DNA of 40,006 bases from Chitinophagaceae bacterium (GCA_020848815.1 JADLHL010000203.1:1-40006); one strand, 5' to 3'; numbered from the stretch's first letter, positions 22,694 to 32,917 are shown. Made by a program: numbers and translations. The notes: a model not told the origin generated them from the letters alone.

Positions 22694-25306
22694 ATGAACC
22701 TCAACAATTTCACGATTAAAGCGCAGGAAGTGGTGGCTGCCAGTCAGCAGCTGGCCTTCAACCACAGCAGCGTCAACATCGAAACCGAACATATCCTGAA
22801 AGCCCTGCTCGATCAGGAAGAATCGCCGGTGGAGTTCTTATTGAAAAAGAACAACGTATCGGTGAACGTGCTGCAAAGCAAGCTCGACGAAGCCATCCAA
22901 AAATTACCCAAAGCGGGGGCAGGTGCTACGCCGGCGCAATCCATTGGCCGCGATGCCAACACTGCAGTACTGCGGGCCGGTACCGTGCTCAAAACTTTTG
23001 GCGATGAATTTGTGGCGCCCGAACACCTGCTGCTGGCCCTGCTGCAAGGCAGCGACAGCACCGCTAAAATGCTGAAAGAAGCCGGCCTTACCGAAAAGGG
23101 TTTTGTAGCAGCGGTGAAAGAATTGCGCAAGGGCGATACCATTCAATCGCAAACACAGGAAACACAGTTTAATGCGCTGAACAAGTATGCCAAAAACCTC
23201 AACGAAATGGCCCGTCAGGGCAAGCTCGATCCGGTGATTGGCCGCGATGAAGAAATACGCAGAACGCTGCACATCCTCAGCCGGCGCAGCAAAAACAACC
23301 CCATACTGGTGGGCGAACCCGGCGTGGGTAAAACCGCCATTGCCGAAGGCCTGGCCATGCGCATTGTCAATGGCGATGTGCCCGAAAACCTGAAAAGCAA
23401 AATCATTTATGCCCTCGATATGGGCCAGCTGATTGCCGGTGCCAAATACAAAGGCGAATTTGAAGAACGCTTGAAGGGCGTAGTGAAAGAAGTAGCTACC
23501 AGCGATGGCGAAATATTGTTGTTTATCGATGAAATACATACGCTGGTTGGTGCTGGCGGTGGCGAAGGTGCCATGGATGCCGCCAACATTTTAAAACCCG
23601 CACTGGCCCGTGGCGAACTCCGTGCCATTGGTGCAACTACTTTGTCGGAGTATCAAAAGTTTTTTGAAAAAGACAAGGCACTCGAACGGCGTTTTCAAAA
23701 AGTAATGATTGATGAGCCCAGTGTGGAAGATGCCATTTCTATTTTGCGGGGTTTGAAAGACCGCTACGAAACGCACCACCATGTACGCATTAAAGACGAA
23801 GCGATTATTGCGGCAGTAGAACTATCGCAGCGCTACATCACCGATCGTTTTTTGCCCGACAAGGCCATCGACCTCATTGATGAAAGTGCGGCCAAGCTGC
23901 GCCTCGAAATGAACAGCATGCCCGAAGAGCTCGACAAGCTCGAACGGCAGATACGTCAGCTGGAAATTGAACGGGAAGCCATTAAGCGGGAAAACGATGA
24001 AGCCAAGCTGAAAGAACTGAACACCGAGATAGCCAACCTGGCGGTAGAACGGGATACGTTTAAAGCCAAGTGGCAGCAGGAAAAAGAAATTGTAGAAAAA
24101 GTACAAAACGCCAAAGCGGCTATTGAACAACTGAAGCAGGAGGCAGAGCAGGCCGAACGCAACGGCGATTATGGCCGTGTGGCAGAAATTCGCTACGGCA
24201 AGGTGAAAGAGCAGGAAGAACTGATTGTGCAATCATCTGCACAGCTCGATGCCATCAGCGAAAAGAGATTGCTGAAAGAAGAAGTAGATGCCGAAGACAT
24301 TGCCGAAAACATTGCCAAAGCCACGGGTATACCGGTAAGCAAAATGCTGCAAAGCGAAAGGGAAAAACTGCTGCATCTGGAAACAGAACTGCACCATCGG
24401 GTGGTGGGGCAGGAGGAAGCCATTACGGCCGTGGCCGATGCCATCCGCCGGAGCCGGGCAGGTCTCAGCGATCCCCGCAAGCCCATTGGTTCCTTCATCT
24501 TTTTGGGTACCACGGGTGTGGGTAAAACAGAGCTGGCAAAGGCGCTGGCCGAATACCTGTTTGATGACGAAAGCATGATGACCCGCATCGACATGAGTGA
24601 GTATCAGGAGAAGCACACCGTGAGCCGGTTGGTGGGTGCGCCTCCGGGCTACGTGGGCTACGATGAAGGGGGACAGCTCTCCGAAGCCGTACGCCGCAAA
24701 CCCTACAGTGTGGTGCTGCTCGATGAAATAGAAAAAGCACACCCCGATGTATGGAATGTACTGCTGCAAGTGCTGGACGATGGCCGCCTTACCGACAGCA
24801 AAGGCCGCATGGTGAATTTCAAAAACACCATCATCATTATGACCAGCAATATAGGCAGCCACCTCATACAAGATGCTTTTGATGGCGTGGATGAAAACCA
24901 TCTGGAAGACGCCAACGAAAAAGCCAGGCTGGAAGTAATGCAGCTGCTGAAGCAAACCATTCGCCCCGAGTTTTTAAACCGGGTAGATGACATCATTATG
25001 TTCCAGCCGCTGATGCGCAAAGAAATCCGTGGCATCATTCGCATACAGTTGAAAAACCTGCAACAATTGATTGCCGGCAGCGGTATCGAATTGCACTTCA
25101 GCGAGTACGCCATCGATTATCTGGCCGAGAATGGCTACGATGTACAATTTGGTGCACGGCCACTCAAGCGGTTGATTCAAAAAGAAATCATCAACCAGCT
25201 GAGCAAACGCATTCTTGCCGGCGATATCGACAAAACCAAACCGGTGCTGGTAGATGTGTTTGATGGCGTGGTGGTTTTCAGGAACGAACATCCCGAAAAG
25301 TTATAA
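22694..25306 (+). CDS. clpB: ATP-dependent disaggregase ClpB
   Basis: An 870-residue cytoplasmic AAA+ chaperone that resolubilises aggregated proteins with DnaK. In order: Clp N-domain about 1-145; first AAA module with Walker A GEPGVGKT (about 207-214) and Walker [11 protein letters not shown]; the long coiled-coil middle domain (about 400-530, for example [19 protein letters not shown]), which separates ClpB from ClpA/ClpC; the second AAA module with Walker A GTTGVGKT (about 605-612) and Walker [12 protein letters not shown]; and a C-terminal arginine-finger region ([14 protein letters not shown]). Length is normal. It is transcribed alone and ends at a good terminator. It lies directly upstream of the cassette array head but runs the other way. 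Confidence 0.97.
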   Translation: MNLNNFTIKAQEVVAASQQLAFNHSSVNIETEHILKALLDQEESPVEFLLKKNNVSVNVLQSKLDEAIQKLPKAGAGATPAQSIGRDANTAVLRAGTVLKTFGDEFVAPEHLLLALLQGSDSTAKMLKEAGLTEKGFVAAVKELRKGDTIQSQTQETQFNALNKYAKNLNEMARQGKLDPVIGRDEEIRRTLHILSRRSKNNPILVGEPGVGKTAIAEGLAMRIVNGDVPENLKSKIIYALDMGQLIAGAKYKGEFEERLKGVVKEVATSDGEILLFIDEIHTLVGAGGGEGAMDAANILKPALARGELRAIGATTLSEYQKFFEKDKALERRFQKVMIDEPSVEDAISILRGLKDRYETHHHVRIKDEAIIAAVELSQRYITDRFLPDKAIDLIDESAAKLRLEMNSMPEELDKLERQIRQLEIEREAIKRENDEAKLKELNTEIANLAVERDTFKAKWQQEKEIVEKVQNAKAAIEQLKQEAEQAERNGDYGRVAEIRYGKVKEQEELIVQSSAQLDAISEKRLLKEEVDAEDIAENIAKATGIPVSKMLQSEREKLLHLETELHHRVVGQEEAITAVADAIRRSRAGLSDPRKPIGSFIFLGTTGVGKTELAKALAEYLFDDESMMTRIDMSEYQEKHTVSRLVGAPPGYVGYDEGGQLSEAVRRKPYSVVLLDEIEKAHPDVWNVLLQVLDDGRLTDSKGRMVNFKNTIIIMTSNIGSHLIQDAFDGVDENHLEDANEKARLEVMQLLKQTIRPEFLNRVDDIIMFQPLMRKEIRGIIRIQLKNLQQLIAGSGIELHFSEYAIDYLAENGYDVQFGARPLKRLIQKEIINQLSKRILAGDIDKTKPVLVDVFDGVVVFRNEHPEKL

Positions 25307-25323
25307 GACGCTAACAGAACCTT

Positions 25324-25356
25324 AAAAAGCCTTGCCATCGCAGGGCTTTTTCTTTT
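25324..25356 (+). terminator. Rho-independent terminator of clpB
   Basis: A 12-bp stem with one G-T pair (25324-25335 with 25340-25351, AAAAAGCC...GGCTTTTT), 4-nt loop, then CTTTT. Confidence 0.85.
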
Positions 25357-25452
25357 ACAATCAAACATCCGGGTCCTCATGATGTTAAGATTTTCCTATT
25401 GGTTTTGAAGTAAAAATGTCATTTCCAATTCTGGCTATCTTCGCCGCACTTT

Positions 25453-25818
25453 ATGAAAACAGTGTTCACATTTTTCTTACTACTGCTGCACATCAACAGT
25501 GCCATGCTGCTGCCACAGGTAGAAGCACATGCCGCTGTCAACAGCATTGGTAAGCCCACAGATGTGATCAATAGTATTTATGAATGGGTAGATGAAACCC
25601 TGCTCGATCATCACGATTCATCTACACAAGACCAACACGATGATGATGATGGATTGCAAATAGAAACAGGCATTGCAGACGACTTTTGCAGCCGCTTGTT
25701 TTTCATTGCGCACCTCGACGAACCTTTTGTTGTTGCCAATAATCATAATGCCAAAGCCAATGCGGCCGGTGCATTAGAAATGAGTTACGAACTCAATACG
25801 CCACCTCCCGAAGCTTAG
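25453..25818 (+). CDS. Small secreted His/Asp-rich protein ahead of the RND operon
   Basis: 121 residues. The N-terminus is a signal peptide (MKTVFTFFLLLLHINSAMLL, cleavage near residue 18-25). The mature part has an acidic and histidine-rich run, DHHDSSTQDQHDDDDG (about 52-67), and a second His/Asn cluster in NNHNAKAN, which look like a loose metal-binding surface. It lies 113 bp upstream of the efflux adaptor gene on the same strand. Similar small proteins precede efflux operons in related genomes as far as I recall, but I cannot name a family. Metal binding or sensing is an inference from composition only. Confidence 0.65.
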   Translation: MKTVFTFFLLLLHINSAMLLPQVEAHAAVNSIGKPTDVINSIYEWVDETLLDHHDSSTQDQHDDDDGLQIETGIADDFCSRLFFIAHLDEPFVVANNHNAKANAAGALEMSYELNTPPPEA

Positions 25819-25872
25819 TTGTATTACCCTTGATTGTATGACACGCTACACCGATTTATGCAGTGTGTCTGT

Positions 25873-25896
25873 TGCTGTATTCGTGTGTGTACAGCA
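25873..25896 (+). promoter_or_regulatory. Inverted repeat upstream of the RND adaptor gene
   Basis: TGCTGTA at 25873-25879 and TACAGCA at 25890-25896 form a perfect 7-bp inverted repeat with a 10-nt spacer, 36 bp before the adaptor ATG. It could be a repressor operator or a leader hairpin. No regulator gene is adjacent. Confidence 0.25.
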
Positions 25897-25931
25897 GCCC
25901 CATTTCATCAGATACTTACAACTAATCAACC

Positions 25932-27053
25932 ATGCATTTTATACAGCGCAATAGCTGGTTTCCGGCTATGGCTATCGTGTTATTGCTGAACGCTTGTTCA
26001 CCCAAACAAGAACAGGATACTGCCGCTCCGCAAAAATTTACCGTTGTCTCTCCCGAGTTGCTCGACACGGTGTATGCCCGTGAATACATTGCCGAAATTC
26101 AATCGGTACAAAACGTAGAAATCCGCTCCCGTATGGATGCGGCTTTCATTGAAAAAATACACGTAGATGAAGGCAAGCCTGTGCAGGCAGGCCAACTCTT
26201 ATTTACCCTTACCAGCCGCCGCTACCGCGAAGAATTATTGAAGGCCAATGCGCAACTCAAGAGTGTGCAGGCCGAGCTGAAAGTGGCAGAAGTAGAATTG
26301 AAAAACACCAAAATGCTGGTGACCAAAAACATTGTGTCCAACTCCGAACTGGAAATGGCACAAGCCAAAGTAGAAGCGATTGAAGCGAAGATTGACGAGG
26401 TGAAATCTTCGATCTCTATTGCCAGAGTGTACCTCTCATTTTCTGAGGTACGGGCACCATTCAATGGTGTCATCAACCGCATTCCCAACAAGCGGGGGAG
26501 TGTGGTGCAGGAAGGTGATTTGCTCACCACTATTTCCAACAACGATGAAGTGTTTGCGTACTTCAATATGTCGGAGCAAGACTACCTGCAGTTTCAAAAA
26601 AAGAAGGACGATGCCCATCACAACGAAGTGGGATTGGTGCTGGCCGATCAGCAGCGTTTTCCGCACATGGGCAAAATTGAAACCAACGAAAACGAAATTG
26701 ATATCAGCACGGGCAACATTGCCTTTCGTGCACGGTTTGCCAATCCACAACATTTGCTGCGCCACGGTTCTACCGGCAAAGTGCTCATCAACAGTGAGCT
26801 GAATGATGCGTTGGTGATTCCGCAAAAATCGAGTTTCGAAATACAGGAAAAAACATTTGTGTACGTAGTGGATGCCAACAACACGGTGCGGATGCGCAAT
26901 GTAGAAGTGAGCCATCGCTTTCCGCACATGTATGTCATCAGTGGCGGCCTTTCAGTAAAAGACCGCATTATTTACGAAGGCATTCAACAGGTAAAAGAAG
27001 GCGACAAAATTGTGCCTCAGCAAACATCATTTTCTGCCATGGCCCGTCGCTAA
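25932..27053 (+). CDS. Efflux RND transporter periplasmic adaptor subunit (AcrA/HlyD family lipoprotein)
   Basis: 373 residues, linking an inner-membrane RND pump to an outer-membrane channel. The N-terminus is a lipoprotein signal with lipobox LLNAC (C22). The barrel-sandwich halves are recognisable: VEIRSRMDAAFIEKIHVDEGKPVQAGQLLFTL (about 57-88) and SEVRAPFNGVINRIPNKRGSVVQEGDLLTTI (about 172-202). Between them lies an alpha-helical hairpin rich in Glu/Lys (about 95-165). Then come the beta-barrel and membrane-proximal domains (LVIPQKSSFEIQEKTFVYVV). It is the first gene of a three-gene operon with the permease 28 bp downstream. Confidence 0.93.
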   Translation: MHFIQRNSWFPAMAIVLLLNACSPKQEQDTAAPQKFTVVSPELLDTVYAREYIAEIQSVQNVEIRSRMDAAFIEKIHVDEGKPVQAGQLLFTLTSRRYREELLKANAQLKSVQAELKVAEVELKNTKMLVTKNIVSNSELEMAQAKVEAIEAKIDEVKSSISIARVYLSFSEVRAPFNGVINRIPNKRGSVVQEGDLLTTISNNDEVFAYFNMSEQDYLQFQKKKDDAHHNEVGLVLADQQRFPHMGKIETNENEIDISTGNIAFRARFANPQHLLRHGSTGKVLINSELNDALVIPQKSSFEIQEKTFVYVVDANNTVRMRNVEVSHRFPHMYVISGGLSVKDRIIYEGIQQVKEGDKIVPQQTSFSAMARR

Positions 27054-27081
27054 GCAGTACACATTTCAACTTACATAAGGC

Positions 27082-30000
27082 ATGACTGAAAAATTTATAC
27101 ACCGGCCGGTGTTGTCTATTGTCATATCCCTCATCATTACGTTGTTGGGTGTGCTGGCCATGACGCAACTACCGGTTACGCAGTTTCCTGATATTGCACC
27201 ACCCGAAGTAAACGTAACCACCAAGTATACCGGTGCCAACGCCGAAGCCTGCGTAAAGGCCGTAGTTACACCACTCGAAAGAGCCATCAACGGTGTGCCC
27301 GGTATGGCCTACATGTCGTCGGTGTCGGGCAACGATGGTACCAGTGTTATTCAAATCATTTTCAAAGCCGGTACCGACCCCGAGGTAGCTGCCGTAAACG
27401 TGCAAAACCGTGTGTCATCTACGCTGGATGAATTGCCCGAAGAAGTAATTAAAGCCGGCGTACTGGTAGAAAAAGTGCAGAACAGTATGTTGATGTACCT
27501 CAACATTCTCTCTACCGATTCTGCCATGGATGAAAAGTTTTTGTACAACTACACCGACATCAACCTGCTGCCCGAACTGAAGCGGATTGATGGCGTGGGT
27601 TTTGCCGACATCATGGGCATGCGGGAATACGCCATGCGGGTGTGGCTGAAGCCCGACCAGATGACGGCGTACGATATTTCTACCGAAGACATTGTGCAAA
27701 GTCTGAAAGGCCAGAACGTAGAAGCAGCACCGGGTAAAATTGGTGAAGCTTCCGGCAGAACACCGCAGGCACTGCAGTACGTACTGAAGTATACCGGCAA
27801 ATACAATACCGAACAGCAGTATGAAAATGTGGTGCTCAAAAGCAACGTAACCGGCGAAGTAGTAAAACTGAAAGATGTAGCGGATGTGGAATTTGGCTCA
27901 TTAGAATACGATGTTATCTCCAAAGAAAACGGTAAGCCATCAGCCGCCATCATGCTCAAGCAGCGCCCCGGTAGCAATGCCAGCGAGGTAATTGCCAACA
28001 TCAAGAGCCGCATGGCCGAATTGAAAACATCTTTCCCTGCGGGGATGGAATACACCATCAGTTACGACGTGTCTTCGTTTCTCGATGCCTCTATTGATGA
28101 AGTAATCAAAACATTGATTGAAGCTTTCTTACTCGTGGCCTTGGTGGTGTTCATCTTCCTGCAGGATTTCCGTTCTACCATCATTCCGGCCATTGCGGTA
28201 CCGGTATCGCTGGTGGGTACATTCTTCTTCATGCAGTTGCTGGGCTTCTCCATCAACCTCATCACGTTATTTGCATTGGTGCTGGCCATTGGTATTGTGG
28301 TAGACAATGCCATTGTGGTAATTGAAGCCGTGCATGCCCACATGGAGCATTCCAAAATCGGGCCACGCAAAGCCACCGAAAAAGCCATGCGGGAAATCAC
28401 CGGTGCCATCATCGCCATCACCTTGGTTATGGCTGCGGTGTTCATTCCGGTATCGTTTATGTCGGGGCCCACAGGTGTATTCTATCGCCAGTTTTCATTG
28501 ACGATGGCCATTTCCATTGTGCTCTCTGGTGTAGTAGCCCTTACGTTGACGCCGGCTCTCTGTGCCACCATGCTCAAACGCCATCACCATGACCCTAATG
28601 CCAAACGCAATTGGTTGCAGCGTTTTTTTGGTGGCTTCAATGCATGGTACGAAGGCTTGTCGGGTAAATACAAACGCCTCATCGAAATCATTGCCAACAG
28701 AAGGGTTGTTACGTGGGTAACGATTATCGGATTTACGATGGGTACCGGCCTGTTTGGTTCGATATTGCCCACCGGTTTTATTCCCAACGAAGACCAGGCG
28801 ACGATTTATGCCAACGTAACCACGCCTGCCGGTGCCACACTGGAGCGTACCGAGCAGGTGGTAGATGCCATTCAGCAAACAGCGCAGCAGATTGATGGTG
28901 TGGATGCCGTGAGTACGCTGGCGGGCTACAGTGTGCTCTCAGAAGGTACAGGTGCTACCTATGGTATGAACCTGATTGGGTTGAAAAAATGGCACGAAAG
29001 AAAACTCACCGACAAGCAACTGATGGATACCCTGCGGGAAAGAACCAAGCACATCAAAGATGCCCGCATTGAATTCTTTTCGCCACCACCGGTGCCGGGC
29101 TATGGCAACTCGAGTGGTTTTGAAATGCGCCTGTTGGATAAAACCGGTTTCGGCGATTTGAAGTACCTCGAAAAAACGGCAGCTGAATTTGTGAAAGTGC
29201 TGAACGACCTGCCCGAAGTAGCCAACGCCTTTACCACTTTCGATGCCAGCTTTCCGCAGTACATGGTGAGTGTAGACAATGTGAAAGCAGCACAAAAAGG
29301 TGTGATACTCGCTGATGTACTCAGTACCCTGCAAGTGTTTTTAGGCAGTGAATACGCTACGAACTTTATCCGCTTTGGGCAGATGTACAAAGTGATGGTA
29401 CAGGCTTCGCCGGAGTACCGTGCCAAGCCCGAAGACATCATGAAGCTGTATGTAAAAAACAAGGATGGCGAAATGGTGCCCGTGTCGGCTTTCTTGCAAA
29501 TCAACAAAGTATACGGTCCTGAGCAGGTAACCCGCTACAACATGTATCCATCGGCCATGATAAATGGTGAACCGGCCCCTGGCTACAGTAGTGGTCAGGC
29601 ATTGGATGCCATTAAAAAAGCAGCTGCCGAAAAACTGCCCAAGGGCTTCTCATACGACTGGGCTGGCTCCAGCCGCGACCAGGCCAACTCGGGCAACGAA
29701 GCCGTGATCATCTTCCTGATTTGTTTGGTGTTTGTGTACCTGTTGCTGGCAGCCCAATACGAAAGTTTCCTGCTGCCGATGCCGGTTATCCTTTCCTTGC
29801 CTACCGGTATTTTCGGTGCCTTCCTCTTGCTGTGGGCACTCGGTTTGGAAAACAACATTTACGCACAGGTAGCCATGATCATGCTCATTGGTCTGTTGGG
29901 TAAAAACGCCATCCTCATTGTAGAGTTTGCCTCCTTGCGCCACCGCGAAGGGTTGCGGCCATTGCAGGCAGCCATCGAAGGAGCATCGGCTCGTTTGCGC

Positions 30001-30237
30001 CCCATCCTCATGACTTCTTTCGCATTCATTGCCGGTTTGATTCCGCTCATGCTGGCTTCGGGTGCAGGCGCCATTGGCAACAAAACCATTGGGACAGCTG
30101 CGGCTGGTGGAATGCTGTTTGGTACCGTGTTCGGCGTCATCGTCATCCCCGGCTTGTATGTGATTTTCGCTACGCTGGCCGAGCGGTTTGCCAAAACAGG
30201 ACGCAAGGAAGAAAAACCATTTACCGAAGAAATTTAA
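27082..30237 (+). CDS. Efflux RND transporter permease (AcrB-like, HAE-1 type)
   Basis: 1051 residues, the normal length for a proton-driven RND pump with 12 transmembrane helices and two large periplasmic loops. The start is typical: FIHRPVLSIVISLIITLLGV then PVTQFPDIAPPEVNVTTKYTGA. The proton relay in TM4 reads IGIVVDNAIVV: D408 is kept, but the neighbouring residue, Asp in AcrB, is Asn (N409). The TM10 lysine is present in LLGKNAILIVEFA. PTGFIPNEDQ is the conserved linker. Drugs, detergents or other small molecules are the likely substrates; the sequence does not resemble the CusA-type metal branch. It overlaps the intended start region of the outer-membrane gene by a few bases only. Confidence 0.95.
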   Translation: MTEKFIHRPVLSIVISLIITLLGVLAMTQLPVTQFPDIAPPEVNVTTKYTGANAEACVKAVVTPLERAINGVPGMAYMSSVSGNDGTSVIQIIFKAGTDPEVAAVNVQNRVSSTLDELPEEVIKAGVLVEKVQNSMLMYLNILSTDSAMDEKFLYNYTDINLLPELKRIDGVGFADIMGMREYAMRVWLKPDQMTAYDISTEDIVQSLKGQNVEAAPGKIGEASGRTPQALQYVLKYTGKYNTEQQYENVVLKSNVTGEVVKLKDVADVEFGSLEYDVISKENGKPSAAIMLKQRPGSNASEVIANIKSRMAELKTSFPAGMEYTISYDVSSFLDASIDEVIKTLIEAFLLVALVVFIFLQDFRSTIIPAIAVPVSLVGTFFFMQLLGFSINLITLFALVLAIGIVVDNAIVVIEAVHAHMEHSKIGPRKATEKAMREITGAIIAITLVMAAVFIPVSFMSGPTGVFYRQFSLTMAISIVLSGVVALTLTPALCATMLKRHHHDPNAKRNWLQRFFGGFNAWYEGLSGKYKRLIEIIANRRVVTWVTIIGFTMGTGLFGSILPTGFIPNEDQATIYANVTTPAGATLERTEQVVDAIQQTAQQIDGVDAVSTLAGYSVLSEGTGATYGMNLIGLKKWHERKLTDKQLMDTLRERTKHIKDARIEFFSPPPVPGYGNSSGFEMRLLDKTGFGDLKYLEKTAAEFVKVLNDLPEVANAFTTFDASFPQYMVSVDNVKAAQKGVILADVLSTLQVFLGSEYATNFIRFGQMYKVMVQASPEYRAKPEDIMKLYVKNKDGEMVPVSAFLQINKVYGPEQVTRYNMYPSAMINGEPAPGYSSGQALDAIKKAAAEKLPKGFSYDWAGSSRDQANSGNEAVIIFLICLVFVYLLLAAQYESFLLPMPVILSLPTGIFGAFLLLWALGLENNIYAQVAMIMLIGLLGKNAILIVEFASLRHREGLRPLQAAIEGASARLRPILMTSFAFIAGLIPLMLASGAGAIGNKTIGTAAAGGMLFGTVFGVIVIPGLYVIFATLAERFAKTGRKEEKPFTEEI

Positions 30238-30241
30238 CATC

Positions 30242-31672
30242 ATGCAATTGAAGAACAGCAATACACAATGGGTGATAGTGGGCCTACTCTTTCTGTGGGC
30301 TTGTGCACCGGTTTTACCTAAAATGCCTGAGGTAGAACAGGCGCCAAAAAACTACGGTGAATGGACAGATGCTGACACCAGCAATAGTGGGATAATCAGC
30401 TGGCGCAATTTTTTTACCGATAAACATTTGCATGCGTTGATTGATACCGCCATGCTGTACAACCCCGATTTGCAAATAGCCAATCAACGTGTGCTGATGG
30501 CCAATGCAGATTTATTGCGCAGCAAAGCGGCCATGATACCCACACTCAATGCCAACCTGTCGCCGGCCATTCGCCGTTATGGTTTGTATACGATGGATGG
30601 TGCAGGTAACATCAGTACGTTTATTCAGCCGGGTAAAATAGTGCCTATTAACTTGCCTGATATTTATGTAGGCCTGCAATCGTCGTGGGAGGCCGATGTG
30701 TGGGGCAAACTGCGCAGCCGCAAACAAGCGGCTACAGCCCGCTGGCTGGCCAGCAATGAAGGCCGTAACTGGATGACCACGCAAGTGGTATCCAACATTG
30801 CGCTGCACTACTATGAGCTGCAGGCTTTGGACAATATGCTGCGCATAGTTGATGAAACCATTGTGCTGCAGGAAAATGCGTTGAACATTGTGCAGGTGCA
30901 AAAAGAAGCTGCTGCTGCCAACCAACTGGCGGTAGAACAATTTGCTGCGCAGCTGCTCAACACCAAAGCCATCAAGACCCAATTGCAACAGCAAGTTGTC
31001 GATCATGAAACTGCGCTGCAATTATTGCTCGGTAAGTTTCCCGGTACCGTAGTACGTGATACCGCCAATTATTTGGCTTCTGCTATTCCTGCTATGCAAA
31101 CCGGTGTGCCTGCTATGTTGTTGCGTCAGCGCCCCGATATCAGGCAGGCCACGTATTTGCTGGAAGCAACAAAGATGGATGTGCAAGCCGCCAGAGCTGC
31201 GTTTATGCCCGGCTTCAATATCACTGCTGCATTCGGTTATCAGGCCTTTCAACCCAATTTATTGTTTCGTACACCCGAATCTATGGCATATGCTTTAGCT
31301 GGTAGTATTGTAGCGCCTATCCTCAACCGTGGTGCCTTGAAAGCAGAATTTGCTTCGGCCAATGCCCGACAGATTGAAGCCTTGTATCAGTATCAGCAAA
31401 CAGTGTTGACAGGCGTAGCAGAAGTGTACAACGAAATGAAACGTTTGCAAAACCTGGAGCAATTGTATCAGCAGCGCAATGAACAGGCCAAAGTGTTGAC
31501 GACTTCTATTGAAACAGCTTCTGCATTGTTCCGTTCCGGCAGAGCTACCTATCTGGAGTTGCTCATCAACCAGCAAAATGCATTGCAGGCAAGGCTGGAA
31601 GTAATTGCTGCAAAAAAACAACAATGGCAAACATCAGTGAATTTGTATAAAGCACTCGGCGGTGGCTGGTAG
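30242..31672 (+). CDS. TolC-family outer membrane efflux lipoprotein (OprM/NodT type)
   Basis: 476 residues from the ATG at 30242, 5 bp after the permease stop. An upstream in-frame start at 30188 lies inside the permease gene and is rejected. The N-terminus is a lipoprotein signal (WVIVGLLFLWAC, C21). WRNFFTDKHLHALIDTAMLYNPDLQIANQRV and SWEADVWGKLRSRKQAATARWLAS are typical of the OprM/NodT type, and the repeat LLRQRPDIRQATYLLEATKMDVQAARAAFMPGFNITAAFG marks the second half. It supplies the outer-membrane channel of the tripartite pump encoded by the two preceding genes. It is followed by a strong terminator. Confidence 0.93.
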   Translation: MQLKNSNTQWVIVGLLFLWACAPVLPKMPEVEQAPKNYGEWTDADTSNSGIISWRNFFTDKHLHALIDTAMLYNPDLQIANQRVLMANADLLRSKAAMIPTLNANLSPAIRRYGLYTMDGAGNISTFIQPGKIVPINLPDIYVGLQSSWEADVWGKLRSRKQAATARWLASNEGRNWMTTQVVSNIALHYYELQALDNMLRIVDETIVLQENALNIVQVQKEAAAANQLAVEQFAAQLLNTKAIKTQLQQQVVDHETALQLLLGKFPGTVVRDTANYLASAIPAMQTGVPAMLLRQRPDIRQATYLLEATKMDVQAARAAFMPGFNITAAFGYQAFQPNLLFRTPESMAYALAGSIVAPILNRGALKAEFASANARQIEALYQYQQTVLTGVAEVYNEMKRLQNLEQLYQQRNEQAKVLTTSIETASALFRSGRATYLELLINQQNALQARLEVIAAKKQQWQTSVNLYKALGGGW

Positions 31673-31713
31673 TCTTACCGGTACCCGAGGTCGCAGTTGG
31701 TTGTTAGTTAAGG

Positions 31714-31745
31714 AGAGCCCCTTCGCAAGAAGGGGTTTCTTTTTG
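31714..31745 (+). terminator. Rho-independent terminator of the RND operon
   Basis: A 7-bp GC-rich perfect stem (31718-31724 with 31729-31735, CCCCTTC/GAAGGGG) with a GCAA loop, followed by TTTCTTTTTG. Confidence 0.88.
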
Positions 31746-31763
31746 TGAAAAAGCAGGTAAAGC

Positions 31764-31796
31764 TTTGTTAGCAGCGCAATTGCTGAACTATGTTTG
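31764..31796 (+). promoter_or_regulatory. Bacteroidota-type promoter of the LLM oxidoreductase gene
   Basis: TTTG at 31764-31767 and TATGTTTG at 31789-31796, 21 nt apart: a full match to the Bacteroidota primary sigma consensus TTTG-N19-21-TAnnTTTG. The ATG is 18 bp downstream. Confidence 0.75.
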
Positions 31797-31814
31797 CAGT
31801 AAATTGAAGTACAG

Positions 31815-32855
31815 ATGGAACTCGGAATCGGCATGTTTGGCGACAATCATTTTACCCCGGATGGCAAGGCATTGCCTACTGGCCAGCGGTTGCAAGAGCT
31901 GTTGGAAGAAGTAAAGCTGATGGATGAAATAGGCGTTGACTTTTTCGGTATAGGCGAGCATCACCGGCCCGACTATGCGGTATCTGTTCCTGAAATTATT
32001 TTAGCTGCCGCTGCCAGTGTTACCAAACGCATCAAGCTCGGTAGTGGCGTTACCGTGCTCAGCTCTGCCGATCCTGTGCGGGTGTACCAGCAGTTTGCGA
32101 CCATTGATTTACTCTCCGGCGGACGAGCAGAGATTTGTGCCGGCAGGGGTAGTTTCATCGAATCTTTTCCAGTGTATGGATATGATTTGAAAGATTACGA
32201 AACCTTGTTTGAAGAAAAGTTGGATTTGCTGGTAAAAATCAATCAGCAGGAACGCATTACCTGGAAAGGAAAATTGCGGCCGGCCTTGAACAATCAACTC
32301 ATTTTGCCAAGGGCTACCAACAATCATTTGCCCATATGGGTAGCGGTGGGTGGTACGCCAGAATCGGTGGTACGTGCAGCCCGTTTGGGACTGCCAGTCA
32401 TCTTCGCCATTATTGGTGGCAATCCGAAACATTTTCAACCGTTGTTTCAATACTATCGGGAAGCGTGGCAGCACTTTGGTCACGACCCGGCCAAGTTGCA
32501 GGTAGGCGTACACATGCATGCATTTTTTGGCAAAAACAGTCAGCAGGTTGCTGATGCCTATTACCCGCATTATGCGGCGCAAATGAACAGGGTAGGTGCC
32601 GATCGTGGTTGGGCGCCATATCAGCGCAACCAGTTTGAAGCCGGCCGCAGCAGCAACGGGCATTTGCTTATTAGTGATGCACAAGAAGCCATTGATAAAA
32701 TTTTACAAATGCAGGAACTGTTTGGCCTCACCCGTTTTTCGGCACACATGGATGTGGGCGGGCCATCGCATCTTGCATTGATGCAATCCATCGAAATTTT
32801 TGGCACAGATATTATGCCCGCAGTAAAAGCGTCATTGCACACTGCTGCTGTGTAG
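31815..32855 (+). CDS. LLM-class flavin-dependent oxidoreductase (luciferase-like)
   Basis: 346 residues of the bacterial luciferase-like TIM-barrel family, which use reduced FMN or F420. The N-terminus MELGIGMFGDN and the block IGVDFFGIGEHHRPDYAVSVPEIILAAAA (about 39-67) are hallmarks, followed by IKLGSGVTVLSSADPVRVYQQFATIDLLSGGRAEICAGRGSFIESFP. ATNNHLPIWVAVGGTPESVVRAARLGLPV (about 166-194) is the second flavin-binding part. The substrate cannot be deduced. It has its own promoter and is followed after 62 bp by ribD, whose pathway makes flavins; this could be coincidence. Confidence 0.9.
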   Translation: MELGIGMFGDNHFTPDGKALPTGQRLQELLEEVKLMDEIGVDFFGIGEHHRPDYAVSVPEIILAAAASVTKRIKLGSGVTVLSSADPVRVYQQFATIDLLSGGRAEICAGRGSFIESFPVYGYDLKDYETLFEEKLDLLVKINQQERITWKGKLRPALNNQLILPRATNNHLPIWVAVGGTPESVVRAARLGLPVIFAIIGGNPKHFQPLFQYYREAWQHFGHDPAKLQVGVHMHAFFGKNSQQVADAYYPHYAAQMNRVGADRGWAPYQRNQFEAGRSSNGHLLISDAQEAIDKILQMQELFGLTRFSAHMDVGGPSHLALMQSIEIFGTDIMPAVKASLHTAAV

Positions 32856-32904
32856 GTTGGCCAATTGCCTGCCTGTCTTTCTGATGAGCAACCCTTTGAA
32901 GGAC

Positions 32905-32912
32905 TACATTTG
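32905..32912 (+). promoter_or_regulatory. Candidate -7 box for ribD
   Basis: TACATTTG is a perfect TAnnTTTG match 5 bp before the ribD ATG (32918). The -33 site is weak (TTTC, 23 nt upstream). If used, the transcript would be almost leaderless. Confidence 0.4.
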
Positions 32913-32917
32913 CAGCA

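Noticed and set aside
22461..22697. 78-residue open frame upstream of clpB
   Set aside because: Low-complexity pyrimidine-rich sequence; composition is not protein-like and it runs over the clpB start.
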